Origin: [Mycobacterium] fortunisiensis
GTDB taxonomy: Bacteria > Actinomycetota > Actinomycetes > Mycobacteriales > Mycobacteriaceae
Length of the DNA stretch: 64,000 nt
Assembly (NCBI RefSeq): GCF_019050325.1
Contig: NZ_VOMB01000020.1
Coordinates: 124,001 to 188,000, forward strand
Direction: 5' to 3'
Of the stretch, positions 54,707 through 62,824 are shown piece after piece. How positions within the stretch are numbered: position 1 is the first letter of the stretch; each line of letters starts with the position of its first letter. Below the pieces are notes generated by a model. The model did not search any database. It was not told the origin of the DNA and saw only the letters and a program-made list of their open reading frames with translations. Made by a program: the position numbers and the translations under genes.

Positions 54707-55536
54707 CTCGGCGACCCTTCTGCAGACCGTGGGAGTGGTGATGTCTGTGATGAAGATGTGACTGGTGTGACTACTGCCGGTGACGTTAGCGGGCGTTGCC
54801 CCATGAGCGCGGTACCGACACGCACACAGGTCGATCCGTGTTTGACCGCACTTTCGAGGTCACCGGACATGCCGGCAGACAGTTCGAGTCGGTGCTGGTA
54901 GTCGCGTTGCACCCGGTCCCGCTCGGCGGCCAACCGGGAGAAAGCCTCGTCAGGATCGGACTGCAGCGGCGGAATCCCCATCAACCCGGCGAACTCGAGC
55001 CCCGCAGCGGTGTTCGCTGAGCCACAGATTTCGTCGACGAGATCCTGGTCGTTCACGTCCACACCGCCCCGGCCGGCATCGCCGTCGAGACTGATCTGGA
55101 TGTAGATGCGCAGCGGATGTGACCGGGCGCCGGCCGACAGCGCCTCGGTCGCCGCCCGGTCCAGGGCCCGCAGCAGGCGCAGGCTGTCCACCGAGTGCGC
55201 GGTGTGCGCCCACCCGGCAACCGCGCGCGCCTTGTTCCGCTGGATGCGTCCCACCATGTGCCAGCGAATCGGCGCATCCGGCAATTCCGCGCGAACCGCA
55301 TCGACTTTATTGGCCGCTTCTTGTTCGCGGGATTCACCAAATGCCAGGCAACCCAATTGGTTGAGAATAATGACATCAGAAGCGGGAAAGTATTTCGTAA
55401 TCGGCAGCAATTCAATGTCATTTACATTTCGCCCGCACAATTCTGCCGCCCGCGCCAGACGCGCCCGCGTCGCACCCAGCGCGGCGGTCAATTCGGCCGT
55501 CCGATCGGCATCACGCCCGCGCTGTCCGGTGCTCAT
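54703..55536 (-). CDS. YggS family PLP homeostasis protein
   Basis: A 277-aa alanine racemase-like barrel protein that binds PLP and keeps its free level in check. The Schiff-base Lys is in LLPITKYFPASDVI, and family motifs FGESREQEAANKV, WHMVGRIQRNKA and MSGDLESAVKHGSTCVRVG are present. Matches Rv2148c. The stretch encoding about residues 30-80 (near 55290-55450) uses many AT-rich codons (ATT, AAT, TTA-like), unlike the rest of the gene. The start ATG at 55536 is seven bases from the yfiH stop. Confidence 0.93.
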   Translation of the reverse strand: MSTGQRGRDADRTAELTAALGATRARLARAAELCGRNVNDIELLPITKYFPASDVIILNQLGCLAFGESREQEAANKVDAVRAELPDAPIRWHMVGRIQRNKARAVAGWAHTAHSVDSLRLLRALDRAATEALSAGARSHPLRIYIQISLDGDAGRGGVDVNDQDLVDEICGSANTAAGLEFAGLMGIPPLQSDPDEAFSRLAAERDRVQRDYQHRLELSAGMSGDLESAVKHGSTCVRVGTALMGQRPLTSPAVVTPVTSSSQTSPLPRSAEGSPR

Positions 55537-55543
55537 CTCGAAC

Positions 55544-56251
55544 TCACTCCGGCTCCATCCACACCACACTGGCCAGCCGACCCGTCTGCGCGTCGCGGCG
55601 ATGGCTGAACAGCGCGCGGTCGGCGACCGTACAGCGCGGGTCCACATCGATCGCGGTGACACCCAAAGCCTTTAACTGCCGGGCGATTCCGGCCCGCAGA
55701 TCCAGGCCGGCCGTGCCCCGGGCGGTGGTCGTACGGGACCCCGGCAGCGCCGCCTCCACATCGGCGGCCATCGCCTCGGGCACCTCGTAGTTGGCCCCAC
55801 TGACGGCCGGACCGAGCAACACCGAGATATCCCCGACGTCTGCGCCGGCAGCCACCATCGCCTCCAGCGTGCGCGCGACGATACCTTTTTGTGCGCCCAC
55901 CCGTCCGGCATGAACAGCGGCGACGACACCGACCCGGGCGTCGCCCATTAATACCGGCACACAATCGGCCGTCACCACAACCAAAGCCAAACGCGGGATC
56001 GAGGTCACCAAAGCGTCGGTATTTTCCACCGCGTCCTCGCGCGGGCCGTCCACCGTGGCGACGTGATCGCTGTGCACCTGATTCATCCAGACCAGCGCAT
56101 CGGCGCCGACCGCGGCGGCCAACCGCGCCCGGTTGGCGGACACCGCCTGCGCGTCGTCGCCGACGTGGTCGCCGAGGTTGAACGAATCGAACGGCGGTGC
56201 CGAGACACCGCCGGCGCGGGTCGTGGTGACCCGCCGAATACGCACACTCAC
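55544..56251 (-). CDS. Laccase-domain protein YfiH/PgeF
   Basis: A 235-aa copper/zinc-binding laccase-like domain protein, matching Rv2149c. Metal and nucleophile motifs are MNQVHSDHVA, VTADCVPVLM, AAVHAGRVGA and a GPAVSGANYEV stretch. The family has been linked to correction of peptidoglycan precursors and to purine nucleoside phosphorylase activity. The GTG at 56251 is chosen; alternative GTG 56245. It lies between ftsZ and yggS as in other Actinobacteria. Confidence 0.9.
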   Translation of the reverse strand: MSVRIRRVTTTRAGGVSAPPFDSFNLGDHVGDDAQAVSANRARLAAAVGADALVWMNQVHSDHVATVDGPREDAVENTDALVTSIPRLALVVVTADCVPVLMGDARVGVVAAVHAGRVGAQKGIVARTLEAMVAAGADVGDISVLLGPAVSGANYEVPEAMAADVEAALPGSRTTTARGTAGLDLRAGIARQLKALGVTAIDVDPRCTVADRALFSHRRDAQTGRLASVVWMEPE

Positions 56252-56285
56252 GATCCCAGTATCCGAGCCACCCGCGAGACCCGGA

Positions 56286-57443
56286 TCAGTGCCGCATGAA
56301 CGGCGGCACGTCGACATCGTCGTCGGCGATCCCGCCGTCGTCACCGCCCACGCTGACCGTGGCACCGTTGGTGGGCGCCGGGACACTCGCGGCGTCCGTG
56401 GGCTCGAACAGCGACGTGGTCACCTTGCCGGCCCGGCCCGAGGCGATCGGCTGGGTCTGCGCCGCGCTCGGACTGACCACCGGCTTTCGGCTCGGCCCGG
56501 CGCTGTCGAAGCCGGCCGCGATGACGGTGACCCGCACCTCGTCACCGAGCGAGTCGTCGATCACGGTGCCGAAGATGATGTTGGCCTCGGGATGTGCGGC
56601 ATCCTGGACCAGCGAGGCGGCCTCGTTGATCTCGAACAGGCCCAGGTCACTGCCACCGGCCACCGAGAGCAGCACGCCCTGCGCGCCTTCCATCGAGGCC
56701 TCCAGCAGCGGCGAGTTGATCGCGATCTCGGCGGCCTTGAGCGCCCGGCCGTCGCCGCGCGCCGAACCGATGCCCATCAGCGCGGTGCCCGCGCCGCTCA
56801 TCACACCCTTGACATCGGCGAAGTCGACGTTGATCAGACCGGGGGTGGTGATCAGATCGGTGATCCCCTGGACACCGTTGAGCAGCACCTCATCGGCGCT
56901 GCGGAACGCGTCCATCAGCGACACCGCGGCATCACCCATCTGCAGCAGCCGATCGTTGGGGATCACGATGAGGGTGTCGCAGCTCTCGCGCAGGGTCTGA
57001 ATGCCGTTCTCGGCCTGGTTGCTTCGGCGCTTGCCCTCGAACGAGAACGGCCGGGTGACGACGCCGACGGTGAGAGCTCCGAGCTTTCGCGCGATCGAGG
57101 CGACGACGGGGGCGCCACCGGTGCCGGTGCCGCCGCCCTCACCGGCGGTGACGAACACCATGTCGGCACCGCGCAGCAGTTCCTCGATGTCGTCCTTGGC
57201 ATCCTCGGCCGCCTTGCGGCCCACCTCGGGATCGGCGCCGGCGCCGAGCCCGCGGGTGGAGTCACGGCCCACGTCGAGCTTGACATCGGCGTCGCTCATC
57301 AGCAGTGCCTGCGCGTCGGTGTTGATCGCGATGAACTCGACGCCCTTGAGGCCCTGTTCGATCATCCGGTTGACGGCGTTGACGCCGCCGCCGCCGATAC
57401 CAACCACCTTGATCACCGCGAGGTAGTTATGCGGGGGGGTCAT
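56286..57443 (-). CDS. ftsZ: Cell division GTPase FtsZ
   Basis: FtsZ forms the cytokinetic ring. The 385-aa protein has the N-terminal KVVGIGGGGVNAVNRM, the GTP-binding tubulin signature GEGGGTGTGGAPVVA (about residues 100-115), the synergy loop NVDFADVKGVM, and a linker. The C-terminal peptide DDVDVPPFMRH binds SepF and FtsW. The 210-bp gap upstream contains AT-rich promoter-like DNA, so ftsZ is transcribed on its own as well as from the mur genes. No ftsA is present, as expected for this phylum. Confidence 0.98.
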   Translation of the reverse strand: MTPPHNYLAVIKVVGIGGGGVNAVNRMIEQGLKGVEFIAINTDAQALLMSDADVKLDVGRDSTRGLGAGADPEVGRKAAEDAKDDIEELLRGADMVFVTAGEGGGTGTGGAPVVASIARKLGALTVGVVTRPFSFEGKRRSNQAENGIQTLRESCDTLIVIPNDRLLQMGDAAVSLMDAFRSADEVLLNGVQGITDLITTPGLINVDFADVKGVMSGAGTALMGIGSARGDGRALKAAEIAINSPLLEASMEGAQGVLLSVAGGSDLGLFEINEAASLVQDAAHPEANIIFGTVIDDSLGDEVRVTVIAAGFDSAGPSRKPVVSPSAAQTQPIASGRAGKVTTSLFEPTDAASVPAPTNGATVSVGGDDGGIADDDVDVPPFMRH

Positions 57444-57653
57444 GGATCGTCTTCCTCCCAGGTCGAGTGTTCACAAGTGTTCCTGACGCCGAATCTCCCC
57501 GGGGCAAACCCTCAACCTCAACCATAGGCTTAGAGTTATGTCAAGTAGTTCCGCGCAAACAGAACGGTAGGGGGACAACGCCACCGATCGCGGCAGGCGC
57601 GCCGACGTGCAGTGTGGCAATTTCGGGCAGATCCCCGCGGGCCTGTGCGGCGC
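57444..57653 (-). promoter_or_regulatory. ftsZ upstream region
   Basis: This gap between ftsQ and ftsZ carries an AT-rich patch near 57520-57545 (ATAGGCTTAGAGTTATGTC read on the plus strand) in otherwise GC-rich DNA, as expected for ftsZ promoters. An AGGAAG-type ribosome binding site lies just before the ATG. No gene is seen. Confidence 0.5.
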
Positions 57654-58571
57654 CTACTTCACCGTGGGCAGATCCGGGCTGGAGACGTCGTAGGTGTGCC
57701 CCGGCTGGGTGAGCAGGGCCGCCAGCTTGAGCGCCTTCTCGTCGGTCCGCTCGTTGGTCCCCCAGACCACCACGCGGCCGTCGGTCAGCGTCAACGCGAT
57801 CGAGGCCACCGACGGGGCGGCGATCCGGCCGACCTGGGCCACCACGTCCGGCGGCAGCGCCAGCATCACCTCGAGGGCGGCCTTGGTGGCCGGGTCCTTC
57901 GGGCCGGGATGGTCGGTGTCCAGGTAGGGCAGCGTGGGCGGCGGCGGCTCGGTGGCGAAATCGACACCGTCGCGGTCGAACAGATGCGGACCGTCCGGAT
58001 AGTCCTTGACCACCACCGGCACCCGCTCGACCACGGTGATCCGCAACGTCGACGGATACTCGCGCTGAACCCGCGCCGTGGCGACCCGCCGGATGGTGGC
58101 CACCCGCTCGGCCACCGAATCGGTGTCGATCTGCAACAGCGGCGTCCCCGGCACCACCCCGGCCGTCGCCAGCACCTGCTCGACGGGCACCGCCGCCACG
58201 CCGTCGACCACCACAGCGCGCGCCGACATCAGCGGCGTGAAATACAGGACCAGGCCAAGTGCCACCGCCACCACCGCGGCCAACGCCGACCACAACAACA
58301 CCTTCAGACCACGAATCGTGCTGCGCGCCACAGCATTCGGGGTATCAGCCGGCTGGCCGGCAGCGCGGCGCTTGGCCTCACGCCGGGCGTGCTCGATCGC
58401 CACTGCCCGATCCCGCGCCGCACGTCGCTCCGCACGTTCTCGCCGGGCGCGGCGCCGGGGGCCTTCGTAATCCTCGGCGGCGGCCGGCGGCATGTCCGGC
58501 CGCTGGGGCTCGGCAGCCGCTCCGGGAACCTCGGTCACCTCTTCGGGACCGTCGGGACCCGTCTCGGTCAC
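57654..58571 (-). CDS. ftsQ: Divisome protein FtsQ
   Basis: FtsQ links the cytoplasmic and periplasmic division complex. The 305-aa single-pass protein has an Arg/Ala/Glu-rich cytoplasmic part (1-85), a membrane helix (about 92-113, VLLWSALAAVVAVALGLVLY), then the POTRA domain (ARAVVVDGVAAVPVEQVLAT) and FtsQ beta domain (VQREYPSTLRITVVERVPVV). Its start overlaps the stop of murC by four bases. Confidence 0.96.
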   Translation of the reverse strand: MTETGPDGPEEVTEVPGAAAEPQRPDMPPAAAEDYEGPRRRARRERAERRAARDRAVAIEHARREAKRRAAGQPADTPNAVARSTIRGLKVLLWSALAAVVAVALGLVLYFTPLMSARAVVVDGVAAVPVEQVLATAGVVPGTPLLQIDTDSVAERVATIRRVATARVQREYPSTLRITVVERVPVVVKDYPDGPHLFDRDGVDFATEPPPPTLPYLDTDHPGPKDPATKAALEVMLALPPDVVAQVGRIAAPSVASIALTLTDGRVVVWGTNERTDEKALKLAALLTQPGHTYDVSSPDLPTVK

Positions 58572-60028
58572 GGTGAGTCCGTCGACGAACGGCCCGGCGC
58601 GCTGCGGTTCGCCTTGATCTGCAGCTCGGTCAGGATCTCCTTGCCGAGCATGGTCACGTCACCGGCGCCCATGGTCAGCACCACATCACCGGATCGGGCC
58701 GCGGCAGCCACCACGGCGGCCACCGCCGAGAAATCCGGGACATAGGTGACCGCCGAGCTGACGTGTTCGGCGACCGTCGCGCCGCTCACGCCGGGCAGCG
58801 GCTGCTCTCGCGCACCATAGACATCCAGCACGAAAACCTCGTCGGCCGCGCTCAGGGCCGCACCGAACTCGACAGCGAAAGTCGCTGTGCGCGAGTACAA
58901 GTGCGGTTGGAATGCCACGATGACCCGGCCGCCGGTCTGGTCCACCAGGGTGCGGGCCGCCGCAAGCGTGGCGCGCACCTCGGTGGGATGGTGCGCATAG
59001 TCGTCAAAGACCCGCACCCCGCCGAGGGCTCCCACCAGCTCGAAACGCCTTCGCACACCCTCGAATCCGGCCAGGCCGTCGAGCACCGTCTCGGCCGGTG
59101 CACCCACCTCGATGGCCGCCAACAGCGCGCCCAGCGCATTGAGCGCCATGTGCCGGCCGGGCACCGCCAGCCGGATCGCCCGCGGATGCGGCTCACCGGC
59201 CAGCTGGATCTGGGCCACTGCGCCGGTCCCCTGCTGCTCCCAACTCACCATGGTGCCGGCGAGCCCCTCGGCCGGCGCACTGCCATAGCGCAGCACCCGG
59301 ATCCCGAGGGCTTCGGTGTGCGCGGCCAGCGCGGCTGCCCCCGGATCGTCGGAACACACCACCAGGGCCCCGCCCGGCGCGATGCGATCGACGAAGGCCG
59401 AGAACACCTCGGTGTAGGCCTGTTCGCTGCCGAAGAAATCCAGGTGGTCGGCCTCGATGTTGGTGACCACCGCGACATTCGGTGCGTACTCCAGCAGCGA
59501 GCCGTCGCTCTCGTCGGCCTCGGCGACAAAGCAGGTGCCGCTGCCGTGATGGGCGTTGGTCCCGGCCTCGCCCAGCTCGCCGCCCACGGCGAACGACGGG
59601 TCGAAACCGCTGTGCTGCAACGCCACGATGAGCATCGAGGTGGTGGTGGTCTTGCCGTGGGTGCCGGTCACCATCAACGTGGTGTACCCGGCCATGAGCT
59701 TGGCGAGCACGACCGGCCGCAGGATGACCGGGACCCCCCGGCGCCGCGCCTCCACCAACTCCGGGTTGGTCTTGGGAATGGCAGCGTGCGTGGTGACCAC
59801 CGCGGTCGGCCCGCCCGGCAACAGGTCGAGGGCCGACGCGTCGTGACCGATCCGGATCTCGGCGCCGCGCGCCCGCAGTGCCACCACCCCGCGCGACTCT
59901 TTGGCATCGGAGCCCGACACCAGGCCGCCGCGGTCCAGCAGGATCCGGGCCACACCCGACATCCCGGCCCCGCCGATCCCCACCATGTGCACCCGCTGCA
60001 GTTCAGCCGGGAGGGAATTGCCGTTCAC
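58568..60028 (-). CDS. murC: UDP-N-acetylmuramate-L-alanine ligase MurC
   Basis: MurC adds L-alanine to UDP-MurNAc. The 486-aa protein has the N-terminal UDP-binding Rossmann site HMVGIGGAGMSG, the ATP loop GTHGKTTTTSM, EADESDGSLL and a C-terminal domain with DDYAHHPTEV. Start is a GTG overlapping the murG stop (GTGA). Confidence 0.97.
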   Translation of the reverse strand: MNGNSLPAELQRVHMVGIGGAGMSGVARILLDRGGLVSGSDAKESRGVVALRARGAEIRIGHDASALDLLPGGPTAVVTTHAAIPKTNPELVEARRRGVPVILRPVVLAKLMAGYTTLMVTGTHGKTTTTSMLIVALQHSGFDPSFAVGGELGEAGTNAHHGSGTCFVAEADESDGSLLEYAPNVAVVTNIEADHLDFFGSEQAYTEVFSAFVDRIAPGGALVVCSDDPGAAALAAHTEALGIRVLRYGSAPAEGLAGTMVSWEQQGTGAVAQIQLAGEPHPRAIRLAVPGRHMALNALGALLAAIEVGAPAETVLDGLAGFEGVRRRFELVGALGGVRVFDDYAHHPTEVRATLAAARTLVDQTGGRVIVAFQPHLYSRTATFAVEFGAALSAADEVFVLDVYGAREQPLPGVSGATVAEHVSSAVTYVPDFSAVAAVVAAAARSGDVVLTMGAGDVTMLGKEILTELQIKANRSAPGRSSTDSP

Positions 60029-61206
60029 TGCAGCTTCTTTCGTTGAGCATGGGCGAGATCCAGCGCGGCCTGCGCCACCTTCGTGGCGGCGTCGGGATGA
60101 CCCGACAACGATGCGGCGGCCGTCATCTCCGCCAGCCGCGCGTCATCGGTGAGCAGCGGTGCGACGGTGTCGGCGACGAACTCCGGACTGAGCGCGGCGT
60201 CGTCGACGACGAGGCCGCCACCCGCCGACACCACCGGCAGGGCGTTGAGCCGCTGCTCCCCGTTGCCGATCGGCAGCGGCACATACACCGCGGGTAGCCC
60301 GACCGCCGTCACCTCGGCGACCGTCATCGCCCCGGACCGGCAGATCGCCAGATCGGCTGCGGCATAGGCCAAATCCATCCGGTCCAGGTACGGCACCGCC
60401 ACATAGGGCGGTGCCCCCTCCGGCACCGGCGGCAGGTCCAGGGTGTTCTTCGGGCCGTGTGCATGCAGGACCGAGACCCCGGCAGCGGCCAGCGCCGGGG
60501 CCGCCGAACAGACCGTGCGATTGATCGACTGTGCTCCCTGCGAGCCGCCGAACACCAACAGCACCTTGGCATCCGGGGGAAAGCCGAAGTAGGACCTGGC
60601 CTCGGCGCGCAGCACCGCCCGGTCCAGCGAGGTGATCGCGGCGCGCACCGGCACCCCGACCACCTCGACCTTGCGCAGGCCCGGCTCGGGTACCGCCGCG
60701 AGCACCCGGCGCGCCGACATCGCACCGACCCGATTGGCCAGGCCGGCACTGGCGTTCGCCTCGTGCACCACCACCGGGACACCGCGCCGGCGACCGCGCA
60801 GGCCGAGGCCGCCACGGGCGGCAAGGTAGGCCGGCAACGCCACATAGCCACCGAACCCGATCACCACATCGGCCTCGACCCGGTTCAGCACCGAGCGGGC
60901 CTGGCGGATCGCGGTGCGCACCCGCAGCGGCAGCCGCAACAGATCGCCCGATGGCTTGCGCGGCATCGGCACCGGGGTGATCAGCTCGAGGTCATAGCCG
61001 CGCTGTGGCACCAGTCGGGTCTCCAGCCCACGGGCAGTACCGAGCGCGGTGATCCGCACCCGCGGATCGAGTTCCCGCAGCGCATCGGCCACCGCCATCG
61101 CCGGCTCGACATGACCGGCCGTACCGCCACCGGCCAGGACGACGGATATCCCCCGCTCCTGCCCCCGAGGACGCGATGTCCCCCGGTCGCTCGTGCCCGC
61201 TCTCAC
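60025..61206 (-). CDS. murG: Lipid II synthase MurG
   Basis: MurG transfers GlcNAc to lipid I to make lipid II at the membrane. The 393-aa GT28 glycosyltransferase has GGGTAGHVEPAMAVADAL near the N terminus, VVIGFGGYVALPAY, VHEANASAGLANR, FGGSQGAQSIN and CRSGAMTVAEV with a C-terminal donor site. Start is a GTG overlapping the ftsW stop. The 17-residue N-terminal extension before ISVVLAGGG is Arg-rich. Confidence 0.97.
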   Translation of the reverse strand: MRAGTSDRGTSRPRGQERGISVVLAGGGTAGHVEPAMAVADALRELDPRVRITALGTARGLETRLVPQRGYDLELITPVPMPRKPSGDLLRLPLRVRTAIRQARSVLNRVEADVVIGFGGYVALPAYLAARGGLGLRGRRRGVPVVVHEANASAGLANRVGAMSARRVLAAVPEPGLRKVEVVGVPVRAAITSLDRAVLRAEARSYFGFPPDAKVLLVFGGSQGAQSINRTVCSAAPALAAAGVSVLHAHGPKNTLDLPPVPEGAPPYVAVPYLDRMDLAYAAADLAICRSGAMTVAEVTAVGLPAVYVPLPIGNGEQRLNALPVVSAGGGLVVDDAALSPEFVADTVAPLLTDDARLAEMTAAASLSGHPDAATKVAQAALDLAHAQRKKLQ

Positions 61207-62819
61207 CCGTAACGCTGACCTTCCAGAGTTCGGCCCCGATGGCCCTGTTTCCGCTGGCCTGCACCATATCGGACCGCGGACCTGGCACCGGAGGCCGGCT
61301 GTTGGCCGCTGGCCCGCCCCGACCGGCGGACGGGACGGTCACCGCTGCGCGGCGAGCGGCGTGCTGCGGGCTGCCCGGCCCCGGCCTTATTGGCCCTGGC
61401 CTGCCTGCCCGCCTGTTTACCGGCCGGCTTCGCACCGGGCTTGCCGTTGGGCTTTCCCGCGCTGCGCGAGGGTGCCTTCCGCCGGTCGTGCAGGCGGTTG
61501 CGGGCCACCTCGAGCTTGGTGGGGACATAGGGCTCGGGCAGCGGCAGCCGCAACAGCCGGTTCACCCGATCGTCGCGCCCGGCCCGCAGCGCCGCCACGG
61601 CCTCGGGTTCGTGCCGGGCCGCATTGGTGATCAGCCCCATCATCAGAAGCGTTGTGGCCTGCGACGATCCGCCAGCCGAGATCAGCGGCAGCTGCAGCCC
61701 GGTGACCGGCAGCAACCCCACCACGTAACCGACGTTGATGAACATCTGACCGACCACCCACAGCGTGGTGGTGGCGGCCAGCAGGCGCAGGAACGGATCG
61801 GCCGAGCGCCGGGCGATCCGGGTGCCGGTGTAGGCGAAGAGGCCGAACAGGGCCAGCAATCCCACCGCGCCGACGAATCCCAGTTCCTCACCGATGATCG
61901 CGAAGATGAAGTCGTTGTGCGCGTTGGGCAGGTAGTTCCACTTCGCGGTGCCCTGGCCCAGCCCGTCGCCAAAGATGCCGCCGTTGGCCAGAGCGAACCG
62001 GGCCTGGCGGGATTGGTACCCGATGCCCTGTGAATCCGCCGCCGGGTCGAGCCAGGACTGCACCCGGTCGGACCGGTAGCCCGCCGACAGCGCCAGTGCG
62101 CCGGCTGCCAGCACCGCGGCCGCCAGGGAGGACAGGAACACCCGCAGCGGAAGCCCCGCGTACCACAGCAGGCCGAGCAGGATGATGCTGAGCGAGACGG
62201 TCTGCCCGAGGTCGGGCTGGGCCACGATCAACGCCAGGGCGATCACCGCGGCCGGCACCAGCGGGATCAGCATCTCGCGCAGTGAGGCCCGCTCCATCCG
62301 TCGGGCCGCCAGCAGGTGTGCCCCCCAGATGGCGAAGGCGATCTTGGCCAGCTCCGAAGGCTGCATGGAGAACCCGGCGACGACGAACCACCCGCGGGAA
62401 CCGTTGGCCACCTTGCCGATTCCTGGGATGAGCACCAGCACCAACAGCAGGATCGTGAAGGCGAACCCGGGGAAGGCCAGCCGGCGCAGGGTGCGCACCG
62501 AGATCCGCAACGCCAGGTAGAACGCGATCAGTCCGATGACCGTCCACAGCACCTGGCGGCCGAACACTGCCCAGGGCGACCCGTCGAAGTCGTAGGAGTA
62601 CACCCCCGACGCGGAGAGCACCATGATCAGGCCCAGTGTGGTGAGCAGCGCGGTGACCGCGATGATCAGGTGGAACGAGGTCATCGGGCGGCCCAGCCAG
62701 ACGCCGAACCGGGTGCGCGGCGCGGCGGTCACCTTCCCGGTGGAGCCGGTGGCGGTATCGCCGGTATCGCCGGTCGCGTCGGCACCGCCGTGGCGCAACC
62801 GGGCCAGGATGCTGGCCAC
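61203..62819 (-). CDS. ftsW: Peptidoglycan polymerase FtsW
   Basis: FtsW is the SEDS-family septal glycosyltransferase that works with a PBP. The 538-aa protein has ten membrane helices with GSRGWFVVAGFSMQPSELAK (catalytic Asp region follows), AQPDLGQTVSL, YLPNAHNDFIFAIIGEELGF and LPLISAGGSSQ. A long C-terminal tail of about 130 residues is very basic (KPNGKPGAKPAGKQAGRQ), as in mycobacteria. Start GTG is five bases after the murD stop. Confidence 0.97.
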   Translation of the reverse strand: MASILARLRHGGADATGDTGDTATGSTGKVTAAPRTRFGVWLGRPMTSFHLIIAVTALLTTLGLIMVLSASGVYSYDFDGSPWAVFGRQVLWTVIGLIAFYLALRISVRTLRRLAFPGFAFTILLLVLVLIPGIGKVANGSRGWFVVAGFSMQPSELAKIAFAIWGAHLLAARRMERASLREMLIPLVPAAVIALALIVAQPDLGQTVSLSIILLGLLWYAGLPLRVFLSSLAAAVLAAGALALSAGYRSDRVQSWLDPAADSQGIGYQSRQARFALANGGIFGDGLGQGTAKWNYLPNAHNDFIFAIIGEELGFVGAVGLLALFGLFAYTGTRIARRSADPFLRLLAATTTLWVVGQMFINVGYVVGLLPVTGLQLPLISAGGSSQATTLLMMGLITNAARHEPEAVAALRAGRDDRVNRLLRLPLPEPYVPTKLEVARNRLHDRRKAPSRSAGKPNGKPGAKPAGKQAGRQARANKAGAGQPAARRSPRSGDRPVRRSGRASGQQPASGARSAVRYGAGQRKQGHRGRTLEGQRYG

Positions 62820-62824
62820 GTTCC

